DNA of 64,000 nt from positions 5,022,001 through 5,086,000 of the forward strand of contig JAMPIT010000848.1 in NCBI GenBank assembly GCA_026261815.1, written 5' to 3'. The stretch comes from Monarcha castaneiventris obscurior. Its lineage: Eukaryota > Chordata > Aves > Passeriformes > Monarchidae. Shown here one piece after another: positions 50,192 through 61,320 of the stretch. Made by a program: the position numbers and the translations under genes. The notes under the pieces were generated by a model, which saw only the letters and a program-made list of their open reading frames with translations, made no database searches and was not told the origin of the DNA. Positions within the stretch are counted from its first letter, which is position 1, and each line of letters opens with the position of its first letter.

Positions 50192-50560
50192 TGTAATTTC
50201 TGCTCTCTCGTGCTGGGCAGACACAACAAAGCCTCTCCAGGCTTTGCCTTCAAGGACAGCCAGGCTCTGCTAGGCCCAAAATGTGTAAACCAAAAGCCTC
50301 TGAAAGGGGGGAGCAAGCTGAGGGGAATTACATCATGGAACTGGGGCTTTAATTGGAGAATTAACCCTGATATGCAAATGAACCAAACCTATAAAGGTGT
50401 GAAGAACTCGTGACCTGGGGTCCATCTTGGGGTCCCTTTTTGGAGGCAGCCTCTGGCTCTCCCAGGGTGTACCTTGAAGGCCTTTCAAATAAATATCTGT
50501 CTTTATTCCCTTACTCGTGTCTAGTCTCTGTTTCTAGGTGGCTGGAGAAGGCATCAAACT
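50192..50560 (+). mobile_element. LTR-like block with octamer, TATA box and polyadenylation signal
   Basis: On the plus strand an ATGCAAAT octamer (50372-50379) precedes TATAAA (50390-50395), and AATAAA follows at 50488-50493. This is the U3-R-U5 order and spacing of a retroviral LTR. The T-rich, CTAGTCTCTG-containing sequence after the AATAAA resembles U5 of bird ERV LTRs. The 5' end is taken at a TG near 50192, by resemblance only. No target-site duplication was found, so the ends may be off by tens of bases. It is antisense to PTPRT, and no viral coding sequence adjoins it. Confidence 0.55.
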
Positions 50561-50701
50561 AACAGGCAAATTCCTGTTTATTTGGAGAATTGCAATCACC
50601 ACCAAAATTGCTGCCTGTTCGTTTGTCTCCTGTCTCCATCTGTTTATAAAAGTTCAGCAAATACCCAGTTTGATTCTCTGCTGTGCACACAAAAGGACTT
50701 C

Positions 50702-50872
50702 TTCCTTTCAGGAGCCTTAAAGCTCCTCCCTGGAGATGTCCAAGGAATGCCTGGACGTGGCACTCAGTGCTCTGGGCTGGGTGACACAGTGGGAATTGGT
50801 CACAGCTTGGGCTTGGTGACCTTGCAGGGCTTTTCCAGCCATAATGACCCCGTGGTTCTATCTCTAAATGTG
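50702..50872 (+). mobile_element. CR1 3' fragment
   Basis: The forward text includes CTGGAGATGTCCAAGGAATG, CTGGACGTGGCACTCAGTGC, CTCTGGGCTGGGTGACA and GACCTTGCAGGGCTTTTCCA, and ends CCCGTGGTTCTATCTC. It is a distinct CR1 subfamily, 5'-truncated, lying about 140 bp after the LTR-like block at 50192. Confidence 0.85.
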
Positions 50873-53471
50873 TTTGATAAGCACTAGGTAAGACCTGGGA
50901 GAAGACAGAAGGGAAGAGTTCAGTGTTCTGTTCCTTTACCAGCACAAAGCTCCAAGGGCCAATCCCTACACACACAGTCCAGGTCTGGCAAGTACAGATG
51001 GCTTTTTTCCCCCTAAAATAAACTTCTAGGAAAAGCAAAACCTGGTGGTGTCTGCAGGGGTCAATGGGACAAGAAGAACACAGGAATGCAATCAAAGTTG
51101 TGCCTCACTGATGCTTTTGTGCTTTGTTCTAATACAGTACTGGGGCTTGTTTTGGTTTGTGTTACTTAAACACATTTTGTCACAAAGCACTTTGCAGTTT
51201 GATCATAAAAGTTGACTCATTTCTCCCCAAGGATATAAACACAGTATCTCATATATCCAACAGCAAACGGAACTTCTTTTGCTCTCGGTTTGTGATACGA
51301 CTGCCTGGAACATTGGCTTGGTCAATAGACACAAATGGTAAGAGAAAGCACCTGTTAGAGACTGTAACCTAATGGAGGAACAAATTAAAAAATATACACC
51401 TTTTAAATACAATATTAACATTACATTTTGAAATAAACTGCCTTTCCTCTTCTTCTTCCCACAAAAACACATATAGAGCCACGTGTGTCAACAGTACAGA
51501 CTCCATGCAAGGACTCCCACTGCTGCAATTGCAAATAAACCTCTACTGCTGGGGAATAACCCTATCAATGCAAGTGTCTTACTGGCCAATTATCAGTCAT
51601 TTCCTCCATTCCCTTCTACCAGAATTACCTACTGTATTTTCTCCTGCTCAGACTGAGAACAGGATAAATACATGCTGCAGGAACCAGAGGGACATTTGTG
51701 TGATCTTACTGACAGAAGTTTGATTGATGCAAGGAAAATTATCACCTCACCTGCAGCAAAACATTTTGATGTGGGCAGAGGTGTCTGTGAGTGGATAACG
51801 TTATAGCTGTCACTCCAATCGCTGCCCTGGAGAGCAGCTAATGAGAAAGGCAAGGAACAGGTGCCTGTAAAAATCTCACAGCTGACACAAATACCTGCAA
51901 TGGTTTTACCCAAAACAGAACCCTCCCTTTTTTATAGCTTCTCAAGCAGGCAGTGCAGTCTGTACCACTGAGTGCAGTAAATACTGGAGGCTGCTAGTTT
52001 GCTGTACACTGCCACTTGAAATAACTTCCATCAGAACACCTCCCCGAGCTCTCACGTGATACTCAGGTCATGCTTTGTGTCAGAAAGTTTATTTGCCTGT
52101 AGTTCCTGGCAGCATCACTGTGGAAGCCACGCTCAGGTAAGTAGCAAGTCCATTGCTGATACACATTTATATCATTTATTTTTCCTGCTGACGCCTCAGA
52201 TAAATCTGATCCATCTGTGCCAGTTATAACTGCTTTTGAAGCAGAATTATAACCCTCTCCTAAACCTCTACAACATCCCCCACCCCGAAAATCCCAGCAG
52301 TGAAATGCAAGTTCCTACACCAAGTTCAGCTGCCACTTAGTAAAGATGGCTCTGAGGTTGCTCAGACTTTAGAGTGTTAAGCAAATCATATGAGCACACT
52401 GTGTAAAAATATTCAGGAGTGTTTTGCATGTGCTTAGAGGTCACAGCCACTCCGTGGTTTACATATGTCTGTTCATATGCCAGCTGGGCTAGTGAGCACT
52501 AAGTTGTATTTTCCAAGTAAATACATCTGTTCAGCTCTTCCCCCGCCCAGTTTCACTCCATGGGATTCTCTTCTAGCTGCAACAACCAGGGAGGTTCTGT
52601 CTCAAGCACTGGGAGCCACAGAAAAACCCCTCACGCTCAAGGTCAGGCTGCAGGTTCACTTATCTGAAATGATCAAGGCAAACCTGACAGAAAAAAAAAA
52701 ACAAAACAACCCCACAGCTAAGTCTGGCAACCTATTGAGATCTAAGCAGCAACAATAAAACTTCAATGATAAAAACAGAGCCTTTGCTAACATCAGTAAA
52801 ATCTGGGTGTAAAAAAACCCAACCAAACCCAGCACTCCAGATATTAACCAGAAGGGATCACTCTGGCTGGGAGCCCTCCCCCTCTCTGCCCACATACAAA
52901 AAAACACAGGGATGAAGCAAACTTCAGGATTTGTTTCAAAATTCCCCCACACCTCCCATAAAAAGTCAACAATAGTAGTACCAGCAGCCCTAGAAATCTA
53001 ATGTCACATATATAACAGTCAGACACAGCAGAAGTGCCTGATAACCAGTTAAGTCACACGAAAACCAGGTGAATCTTCCTTTACCACTCAATACTTCTCT
53101 TTTTATTTCAGGTTTTTATGATACAGAGAGCTTCACAATACCCTGCAGACCACAACACTCCTTCCAGCTTTCCCTCTCCTGGGCTGTATTTCTGTTTATT
53201 TCCAGTTTAAAACTCAGCCTTGAAACATACTTCTTGATTTAGGCTGTTCCCTCTGAGAGACACCATGGTATTACACCAAAAGATCAATTCTTTCTTTTTT
53301 CACAAAATGCATTTTGAGGCAGTAATAAATGCTAGAAATTCCAATATGCTGCACAGTGTGCTGTTCACCCTGGGAGCTGCAATGATGGGTGATAGGTGTT
53401 GGTATTTCACAAAAAGCATTCCAGAGCCTGCAAGAAATCGGGGAGGATTGAAACTACCACTCAATGTTCCT

Positions 53472-53497
53472 AAAAAAAAAAAATAAAAAAAAAAAAA
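53472..53497. repeat. Interrupted poly-A tract
   Basis: Twenty-six bases, all A except one T at 53484. It could be the tail of an old retrocopy, but the sequence to its left (53240-53470) shows no recognisable gene. Confidence 0.85.
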
Positions 53498-55524
53498 GGA
53501 AAAGGGTGGGAGAGAGCACCAAATAAAATCTGAGACTCATCTACTCCAAAAGAATATCTATAATGGCCAAGCTACAGCTCAGCTCATTGCTGGTGACAGT
53601 CTGGTTGCCAGCCCTCAAAATACCTTCTGTGCTTTATTCCAGTCAGAGTTAGAGGACATAAATACAGAGGGAAACAGAAGGAATTCTGAAAAAAACTTTG
53701 CTACAATCCCCCTACACATCTGGGCAATTTACGTCCGGGATGAATTCTGAACTCCACAGCCCTTGCTGTGGAGCTGAGAGCAGAGGTGGCAGGGATGGAG
53801 CTCACAGCTCTCAGAACAACAAGGTCACACACAATCTCACTTCATTTATCCTTCTGCTCACATGGCTGCTGGACAGGTCAGTGCTGACAGAACAGCACAG
53901 GATTCCCAAGGCACTCATGCACAGATCCAAAGGCTGGGGACAGTAGGTGAGCAGGAGTCCCCAGATTGCCTCAAAATACCCCAAATCTACCATGCCAGGG
54001 AACACATTTTGATGCTGTGGAACAAGCATGAAGGCTGACTTCATGGTGTGCAGGCAGGGTCAGAACTGTGGTGCAGGAGCACACACAGAAGTCCTGCATG
54101 TCCCACCTGTGAAAGCTTCTCTGTGGCCCAGAAATCCCTTCCAGGCTAGGCTCAAAGCATTTCTTTCTGGGACTGACACCAAAAGGCTGTTGGAATAAAA
54201 TAATAAGGCTAAATTTTACCACACCTGAATTGAAAATTTCCATCAAGTCTCCATTAGTCATTTTTGAGGTCTCCAGGACACTTTCTCATTAATCCATGCA
54301 TTATTTGTTACTCTTTGATGAAGGAGTCACCATGGCAGTGACCATCTCCTGCCTCATTAAACACTGCTTGTGGAACAAGTGCTTTTCCTCAACCATGTAG
54401 GACGTGTTTATAGTGCCTTTCCCTGTCTCTACTGAAGAGGTTTGTGTTAGAATTGGGCAAAAATATCAATAAAAATCCATGTGCTTAGAATTTCCCTGTT
54501 CCATAGCAAGAAAGAGAACAAGCCTGGCAAGAAAAAGTATTCATGGTGGAAACAAAAGAAAATATTTCACAAATCTACCTGAAAGTCCAGTTTGATATGT
54601 TTTCCCCAGAACTGACAGCAGTTCTTCAACAGAACAAGGGACCTTGCAGAGACACTTAAGACACAAATTAACCAAATGAAGCCAAGATCATGGTCAATAC
54701 GAGTTCACATTCAATACTTCAAGACTGATTCTATTTAGAAGGAAGGCTTAAGATCTGTTAGATGCAAAAGCTGGAAACATCCAACTCAAATAAGGTAGAG
54801 ACACTACACAGGGAAGATAATTAGGTATTTAAAGAGCTTATCTAAGGCTGGGGAGATTTTCTATAATTTAAAACCTTTCAATCACAATCTTTTCTGAAGA
54901 CTCTTCTGCTTTATTTATACAGTAGTGCTCATGGTGCAAGAATGACTTGTAAATTCTGTGGCCTGCATTTTACAAAAGGTTGAATGAGATTCAACATTCT
55001 TTTCTTCCTGTCATGACAGCTGTAAATGAGGTGAGATATATGAAAAACAATAAAACTTCTTTAAGAGTGTAGAGCTGCTCCACCTGGGGCTGAGCCATAC
55101 AGAGGATTCTCATCCTCGCTGTTGAAAGTAAATCCTGGAAGGGAGAATAATCTAGTCCCTGTTGAAACTATCACAGCTTTAATGAAGGCTATTAACATTC
55201 CCTTTTTGCTCAGGAAACACCAATAATCCCACTCTAAAGACTGTAACAGTATTGTGATTCCATGAAGATGAGATATAAAGACATTACGGGGAATTTGAGG
55301 ATAATTCAATACCAGAATGATTTTCCTTAGTCTCCTTGACTAAATGCAGTGTCAACTGATGCTGAATTATATCCCACTGGCCAGGCTTTGAGAGGACCAT
55401 GTATGTGGAGAAAAAATTCTGTCTTGGAGACAAAAAAATGTATTTTTCCTAACTACTCCGTTTTAAATCCTGTAGGAGAAATTAATGAAACAGTCTTAAG
55501 GAATCCTGGCGGTTACATATATAT

Positions 55525-55540
55525 AATTTTATATAAAATT
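55525..55540. repeat. 16-bp perfect AT palindrome
   Basis: AATTTTATATAAAATT is its own reverse complement. It follows an ATATATAT run. Such motifs are expected now and then in AT-rich introns. Confidence 0.9.
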
Positions 55541-56406
55541 CTTGTTTACGACAAGATTTCAGTTCTCAAGAGCACTTGGGTTTGTGACTACAACAATGAT
55601 CATGAAACATCCCATGACCACGAAGATTGCTGCATGCTCTGAATGGCCTCACCAAAAGGCAGAAAAATCAATGTAGCAAAATCCTGGGTCATCCTTGAAG
55701 TACCAAATTCTTGACACAATTAAAGAATAAATTATCTGCAAGGCTCCTCAAGTAGAGCACAGGTAAGGTTAAGTAAAAGGGAGGAGGGAGAAAACAACAT
55801 AAGAGCAAGCACAAAGGTGTTTCTATTTAGAGTTTCAAACTCAAAATCATGGGAAATACTGATAAGTCACTATCTGATGAACAACCTGGGTCACAAGACT
55901 CAATAATATCACACTGCTGATCAAAAGGCAGCATATCAAAGGTCAGCAGTGTTCACAAGGGTCAGTCAAAAGTCATGAACAGCAGCAGCAGCAAAAGAAG
56001 GATTTGCTGTATTATGAAGGAAAGAAAAGAGAAAATTATAGAAGCAAGGAATCCAAACCTCTTCCATTTTAATTTGTGTCTGTACCCTGCTGAGGGAACA
56101 AACAGTTTGTAAGTTGTAGGCTGTCATGTAAGTCAGTAGTAGCTGCAGGGTAATAAATAGGACAGAAAAGCATATGCAAAGTCTGATTTATGGGATCCAA
56201 ACAGAGAGAGCCCAAGTCTTGCAGCTATTTGCATCTTCCTCACATGCAAACAAGCACTGATGGAAAGCTTCCTGCTGAGAAAGAGAGACAGAGGCAAGAG
56301 ATGCACTGAAGAGAAACCTGGTTAGAAAAAAAAAAAAAAGGAGAAAGAGGACTGGAATAATTTCATTAGACAGGGGTTTTGTCTATCTTGGTGCCAGAGC
56401 AGAGCA

Positions 56407-56680
56407 CAATCACAGAATGGGCCAGGTTGGAAGGGATTTTGAAGCTCATCCAGTCCCACCCCCCTGCCATGGCAGGGACACCTCCCACTATCCCAGGCTG
56501 CTCCAAGCCCTGTCCAACCTGGCCTTGGACACTGCCAGGGATCCAGGGGCAGCCACAGCTTCTCTGGGCACCCTGTGCCAGGGCCTCAGCACACTCTGAG
56601 TACAGAATTTCATCCCACCATCTAATCTAAATCTCTGCTCTTTTAGCTTAAAACCATTCCTGTTCACCTTGGAGGTGTAA
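56407..56680 (-). mobile_element. CR1 LINE 3' fragment
   Basis: The reverse text begins AATCACAGAATGGGCCAGGT and has GCCATGGCAGGGACACC, CTGGCCTTGGACACTGCCAG and GGGCACCCTGTGCCAGGGCC. It continues into body sequence (TCTAATCTAAATCTCTGCTC, TTAAAACCATTCCTGTTCAC). It is 5'-truncated and moderately diverged. Confidence 0.9.
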
Positions 56681-59600
56681 TAGTGCAGCTGCTCAGCAGG
56701 CACCACGGACTTTTGGGCGCTAGGAAACATCATATTATGGGTTTTTCTTCTCTAATTCCTAGGCCAATTAATAATTCCAGGGCTTGCTGTAACCATCACC
56801 ATGTTGCTCAGCATCTTAGATCTAAAGCACCTTTAAAAGTCCCAGCTGGACAGGGGTGATGGGGAGGAGGATGTGCCCTGAACCAGTCTCCCAGCAGCTG
56901 AGGAGGTATTTACCATGGCAGAAAATCAGCACATCAGAGCAAAGCTGGAAAGCAGCTCGACAGGTTTGAGGGGGTGATTCTATGAGAAGAGTATTTCATC
57001 AACTCACAGCTAGAATGGAGGCTGGGATATTATTTGCTTCAAAAAATGGAGCATTCTTCAATAGGGTAGAGATGGAAAAGGAGGGCTGCAAAATCTCCAC
57101 TCCAAACTGCAATTCTGGCTGTTTTCTTGTCTCACAATCTGTGTTGAATGGTGAACTAACTTCAAAGTGATCATTCTTTCCTTAACACTGCAACAGGCTC
57201 TTTAATCTCTTCATTCAGATAGGACAAATGCAAACATAATCAACATCAGCTGCTCCCTGCAGCTCAGTCATGCTGGCTCGGAAAGCAAATCAGCTCAGCT
57301 CCAGCATTCAGAGCTAAATGCTATGCAAACTTTAAAAATCCCATTCACCTGAATTCCTGACACGAACTCTCGCAGTGGTCTCCATTCAGCACCACTCACA
57401 GACTTCAAAAGCCTTTTGCCATCTCCCAGATTGGAAGCTAAGAAGATTCTGGAGCTGCCTTAATGCCAGTATCCTTAGCCCCATCAGTCAAGTGTTTACA
57501 GAGCTCCATCAATTTTTTTCCTCGTGAACTTTCAACCTTTTTTACTTTAGGATTAGAGGCTCAGCTTGTAAATGCCAACCTCTAAACCAGCAGAGGAGTT
57601 TAACCTTGCAGTGTCTGTAGTGGTGTGTGAAAAGGAGGGAGGAGAGTGTGTTTGGCACCCAGACCTGGAATCTCTGATGGCTGAGCACCCACAAGAAGAG
57701 ATTGTGTAAGGAAGGGTGACACCTCACCACAGTCCAAGGTGCTTCAAGATGTACAAAGCAAAAGAAAGCTAAGTTCAATAAATCAGGGCAACATAAGGAA
57801 GCAACAAATAATTTTAACAGTTTTATATCTTGCCTTGCAGTTTGTTTAAAACCAGTAAAAATTAACTCTGGGCACACATTTCACATAGCCTAAGAAACCC
57901 AGCCGTGCAATGTGCAGGCTCACAGGATGCTGCCAGCAAAAAATGAAAGCTCAAATCAAGGTGAAGACAGCTGGGGAATTCATCAGCACCTGGCTGAGGG
58001 CAGAATTCTTCCCTTCCACAGGTGATGTTCAACTTCTTTAGTTCAGTGTCCTACAACAAACGCAAGACTTTTGCAGAAAGCCTGTTAGCTGCAGGTACTA
58101 CTGCATGTCTGAAAGAGATCAGTGTCTGAGCCTCTTTTGTGTCTGGTGCTACAAAACTTTTAATAGTTCTGGTAACCACATTGGCTTTAGGTATTTGCAC
58201 CTACAGAAACAGTTTTCTCTTTTCTTTGGAAATTAACTGGTTTCCCCACACAGATGGGATCTCCAGGTCTCATTGCATTGCAAACAGACCCTTTGTTTTG
58301 CAGGTTTATCATTAAAGATTCTCATACTAATAATCACCTGTTCTTACTGAGAAATCTGGTGCATCTTAGCTTGCATTTCACATCAAGTAAAACATTACTT
58401 TTTTAGTGCAGCGGATTTTTCTGCTGCAAAAGAAATCTATTTTGATGTGAAAGGGGTACCCCTATCCTGCTGAGGTAACAGCTCATGCTCAACAATTATA
58501 TCCCATAAGTGTCCAGCTCTGCCTGAACCACACCAGAATCTTCACCAACATCCATGAATGATGACAGATGATACTTCAAGGGACTTTTCTTGAATGAAAA
58601 GCAGTTAACAGCATTGTTGGATGGATAAATTAAGAACAGCTTTAGATCCTATTTTTCAGGAGAAGCCCATTAATAACTTCCCTACAATTAAGCAGGCAGA
58701 GGAAAGATGAGCAGAGGAAAGTTAACAATGAATGTGACTCATCTTTTGTGCTAAGTCTTTAAGCTCAGTCATAAGCAAAAGTGTAATTATTAATTGTAAT
58801 GTCATGTGAGCATCGTTAACAATTAACTTGCATGAAAATTTGTACATTAAAAAGGAACAAAGAAGAATGAAAAGCTGCCAGGCTTGTTCCATAATGGCAC
58901 ATAACTGCTGGTCATCCACTGCAAGAACACTTCCAGGCAGGAAAGGCACTGGGATGAGCTCTTGGTATTTTATGCTCTTTTCTGAGCATCAACAGCCCTG
59001 AGTTAATTTCTGGGCAGTTGCCTTAAAACTCCTTGATAAATCTAACTAGAAGCTAAAAGGTTTGCATGTATATCGTGTATTTAGTCAAGACACTCAGTGG
59101 TGTGATAGGAAAGCCATTATCATTTCCCAGGTTGTTAGAAACAAGGTCAAGTTTAAACCAGTACTCCCTGCTCATCTTAAACAGGAACCAAAAGGCTACT
59201 GAAGAGAGAAACAAAAAAGTTGGGAAAAATATAGATTGAATTGAGAACACACCATTAGTTTATGAACATGTCTTGTACCCCTTGGAGCTGTGTGTTCTTC
59301 CTGAATAGATTTATTTATACCCTGTTGATTAATACAAACAAGAGAAACAAGGATAGCATGTCCTGGACCATTACTGCAAGTGTGTGTGGCACTGGATGCA
59401 ATGCTGAAAACTGGATCCTTTATATAAACTGCACATTAATCACGTCTCAAGGAAATGGCTTCATTTCCCAGCTCTGTTTTGGAAGTTAAACCTAAGGAGA
59501 GGGAAAGACTTCCTTTTGAGAGGACTCATGTTTCACACTACCGAAAATCTACAATACAACAGCTTTGTGTTTCATCTCCTTCATTGGCTTCACAGATACT

Positions 59601-60610
59601 AATTTGGATGGAAAGAAGAGAAATTGGAGCTCCAGCTCTTGGCAAGTGTTTGTAATCTCTCTGCCTCCCCTTCTCTTCCCACACACCCACCTAATGATTA
59701 AAACTGAGTTAAAGCAACTGCTACTGAGCTGCACTGGAGAATTAAACAGAGCAGTGACAAGTTCAGGTAATTACCAGCCAACACCAAGGAAGGGATTCCT
59801 TGCACCACTGTGACTGCAAAGAAATAAAGGAAGAAATAGCTTTTTCAGACACTCTATTAATGACAGAGCCATTCTCCCTCATTGAGATATTCATAGGCAG
59901 CATAACCCCCATAAACAGTCTGGATGCACTTCTCCCATGCTGCTGTAGGGCTCAATGGAGCAGCATCATCACTCACGTGTCTTATCAAACCTGAACTCAG
60001 CTGCTCACAGCACAGCACGTCACCTTCTGAACACTGACTGCACTCTGTGCACTGGGAAAAAGCAGAGAAAGAGAGAGCAGGCAGCCAGGGAACCCTCATT
60101 ATCAGTGTCCTGGCACTGCTGGCAGCACCAGCCAGGGACTGACTCCTGCTCACAAGGTGAGAACTTTGAGGGCCTTGGTTACCGTGCAGAACTCAGGCAG
60201 ATGAATACAAACATGCCCAGAAACTTCTGTGATCTGGATGAATCTGATAAACTCAGATAGGAATTTTCACACCTTCCAGCTACTTATTAATGCACATGGG
60301 GAAAAAAATGCATTTTTAACAGTAAAATCTAAACCAGACATGTACCACAGCTGAGTTTGTCTCCCAAAGGGTTCTAAGGGACAGAGGGACGTGGCCTTCC
60401 AGGCACCCTGATGGCAAAAGAGGACAGCTGCAATACAGAATCCACTTTTCATATCAACACCCCATCCCCTGGGTGAAGTGTGGGGACTTGAGCATCTCCA
60501 AGAGAGGTTACACTGCCCCAGGATGGCAAGGATGTTATGTCAGTTCCAGTGGGCACATTTGGCAGGAATATCTCAGGGTATAGAACTCTCTGTGTATCAG
60601 GCGTGAAATT

Positions 60611-60640
60611 AAAAAAAAAACAAAAAAAAACCAAAAAAAA
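60611..60640. repeat. A-rich tract with C interruptions
   Basis: Runs of 10, 9 and 8 A are separated by C or CC. It is low complexity with no neighbouring element identified. Confidence 0.85.
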
Positions 60641-61301
60641 TGAACAAACCAATACCCAAAAGCTTGAAAGGGTCTTTTTCATATTCATCACATCTGTCCT
60701 TAACAGCTCTACAGGAAGTGAAAAACACCGGAGTTGGTGAGTCTCCTACATAATTACATGGAAGATGACAATCTTTCAGCCCAGGAGCACATTCCAGAGG
60801 ATGTTACACACATATGAGTCACATACTTTCACACCCACACCGAACTTCTTGTTTTCAAGGAAATCAGTGGAGAGCCTGATGTGACATTTCTAGAACCAGC
60901 TCCAGCCCAAGATCAGGCTCAGCTGAAGAACAGAAATGTTCTCATTTCTTATGACTTTTAAGCTCCAGAAAGTTCTTTCTCCTGTTTCCTTTCCTGCTGT
61001 TGAATAATTAACTGGAACTATTCTGGAGTCAGCTCCAGTTATAAATACTGAGACAGCCAAAATACCTGAAGAGCTTTTCCTTGATGAGTCTGTCTTAGAA
61101 CTGTAAATCTGAATTTTTCACAGTGTATTTCATACTGGAGAAGCTCCCATATAAGGATTTATTTAAATAGCTAATTATTTATCATGTTTTTCACACCCAA
61201 GTGTCTCAACTCCAACAACCTGACAGGGTTTTTTTTGATTCAGTTTATTGCTTAGTGCTTGTGTCTATGTTGTTTTCCTTTGTTTTGTGGTTTGGGGTTG
61301 G

Positions 61302-61320
61302 TTTTTTTTTTTTTTTTTTT
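61302..61320. repeat. Poly-T run of 19
   Basis: The longest uninterrupted homopolymer in the window, preceded by a TTTG-rich segment (61261-61301). No retrotransposed sequence is recognised beside it. Its length may be unreliable in the assembly. Confidence 0.9.

Larger units (their letters stand above)
50873..56406. other. Intron stretch without recognised mobile elements
   Basis: Single-copy sequence apart from the poly-A tract at 53472, the palindrome at 55525, a (CAG)4 run near 55980 and an A run near 56325. No exon-like block was recognised. Confidence 0.5.

Noticed and set aside
50559..51095. 178-codon minus-strand open frame.
   Set aside because: Its centre is antisense to the CR1 at 50702-50872 and the remainder shows no domain.
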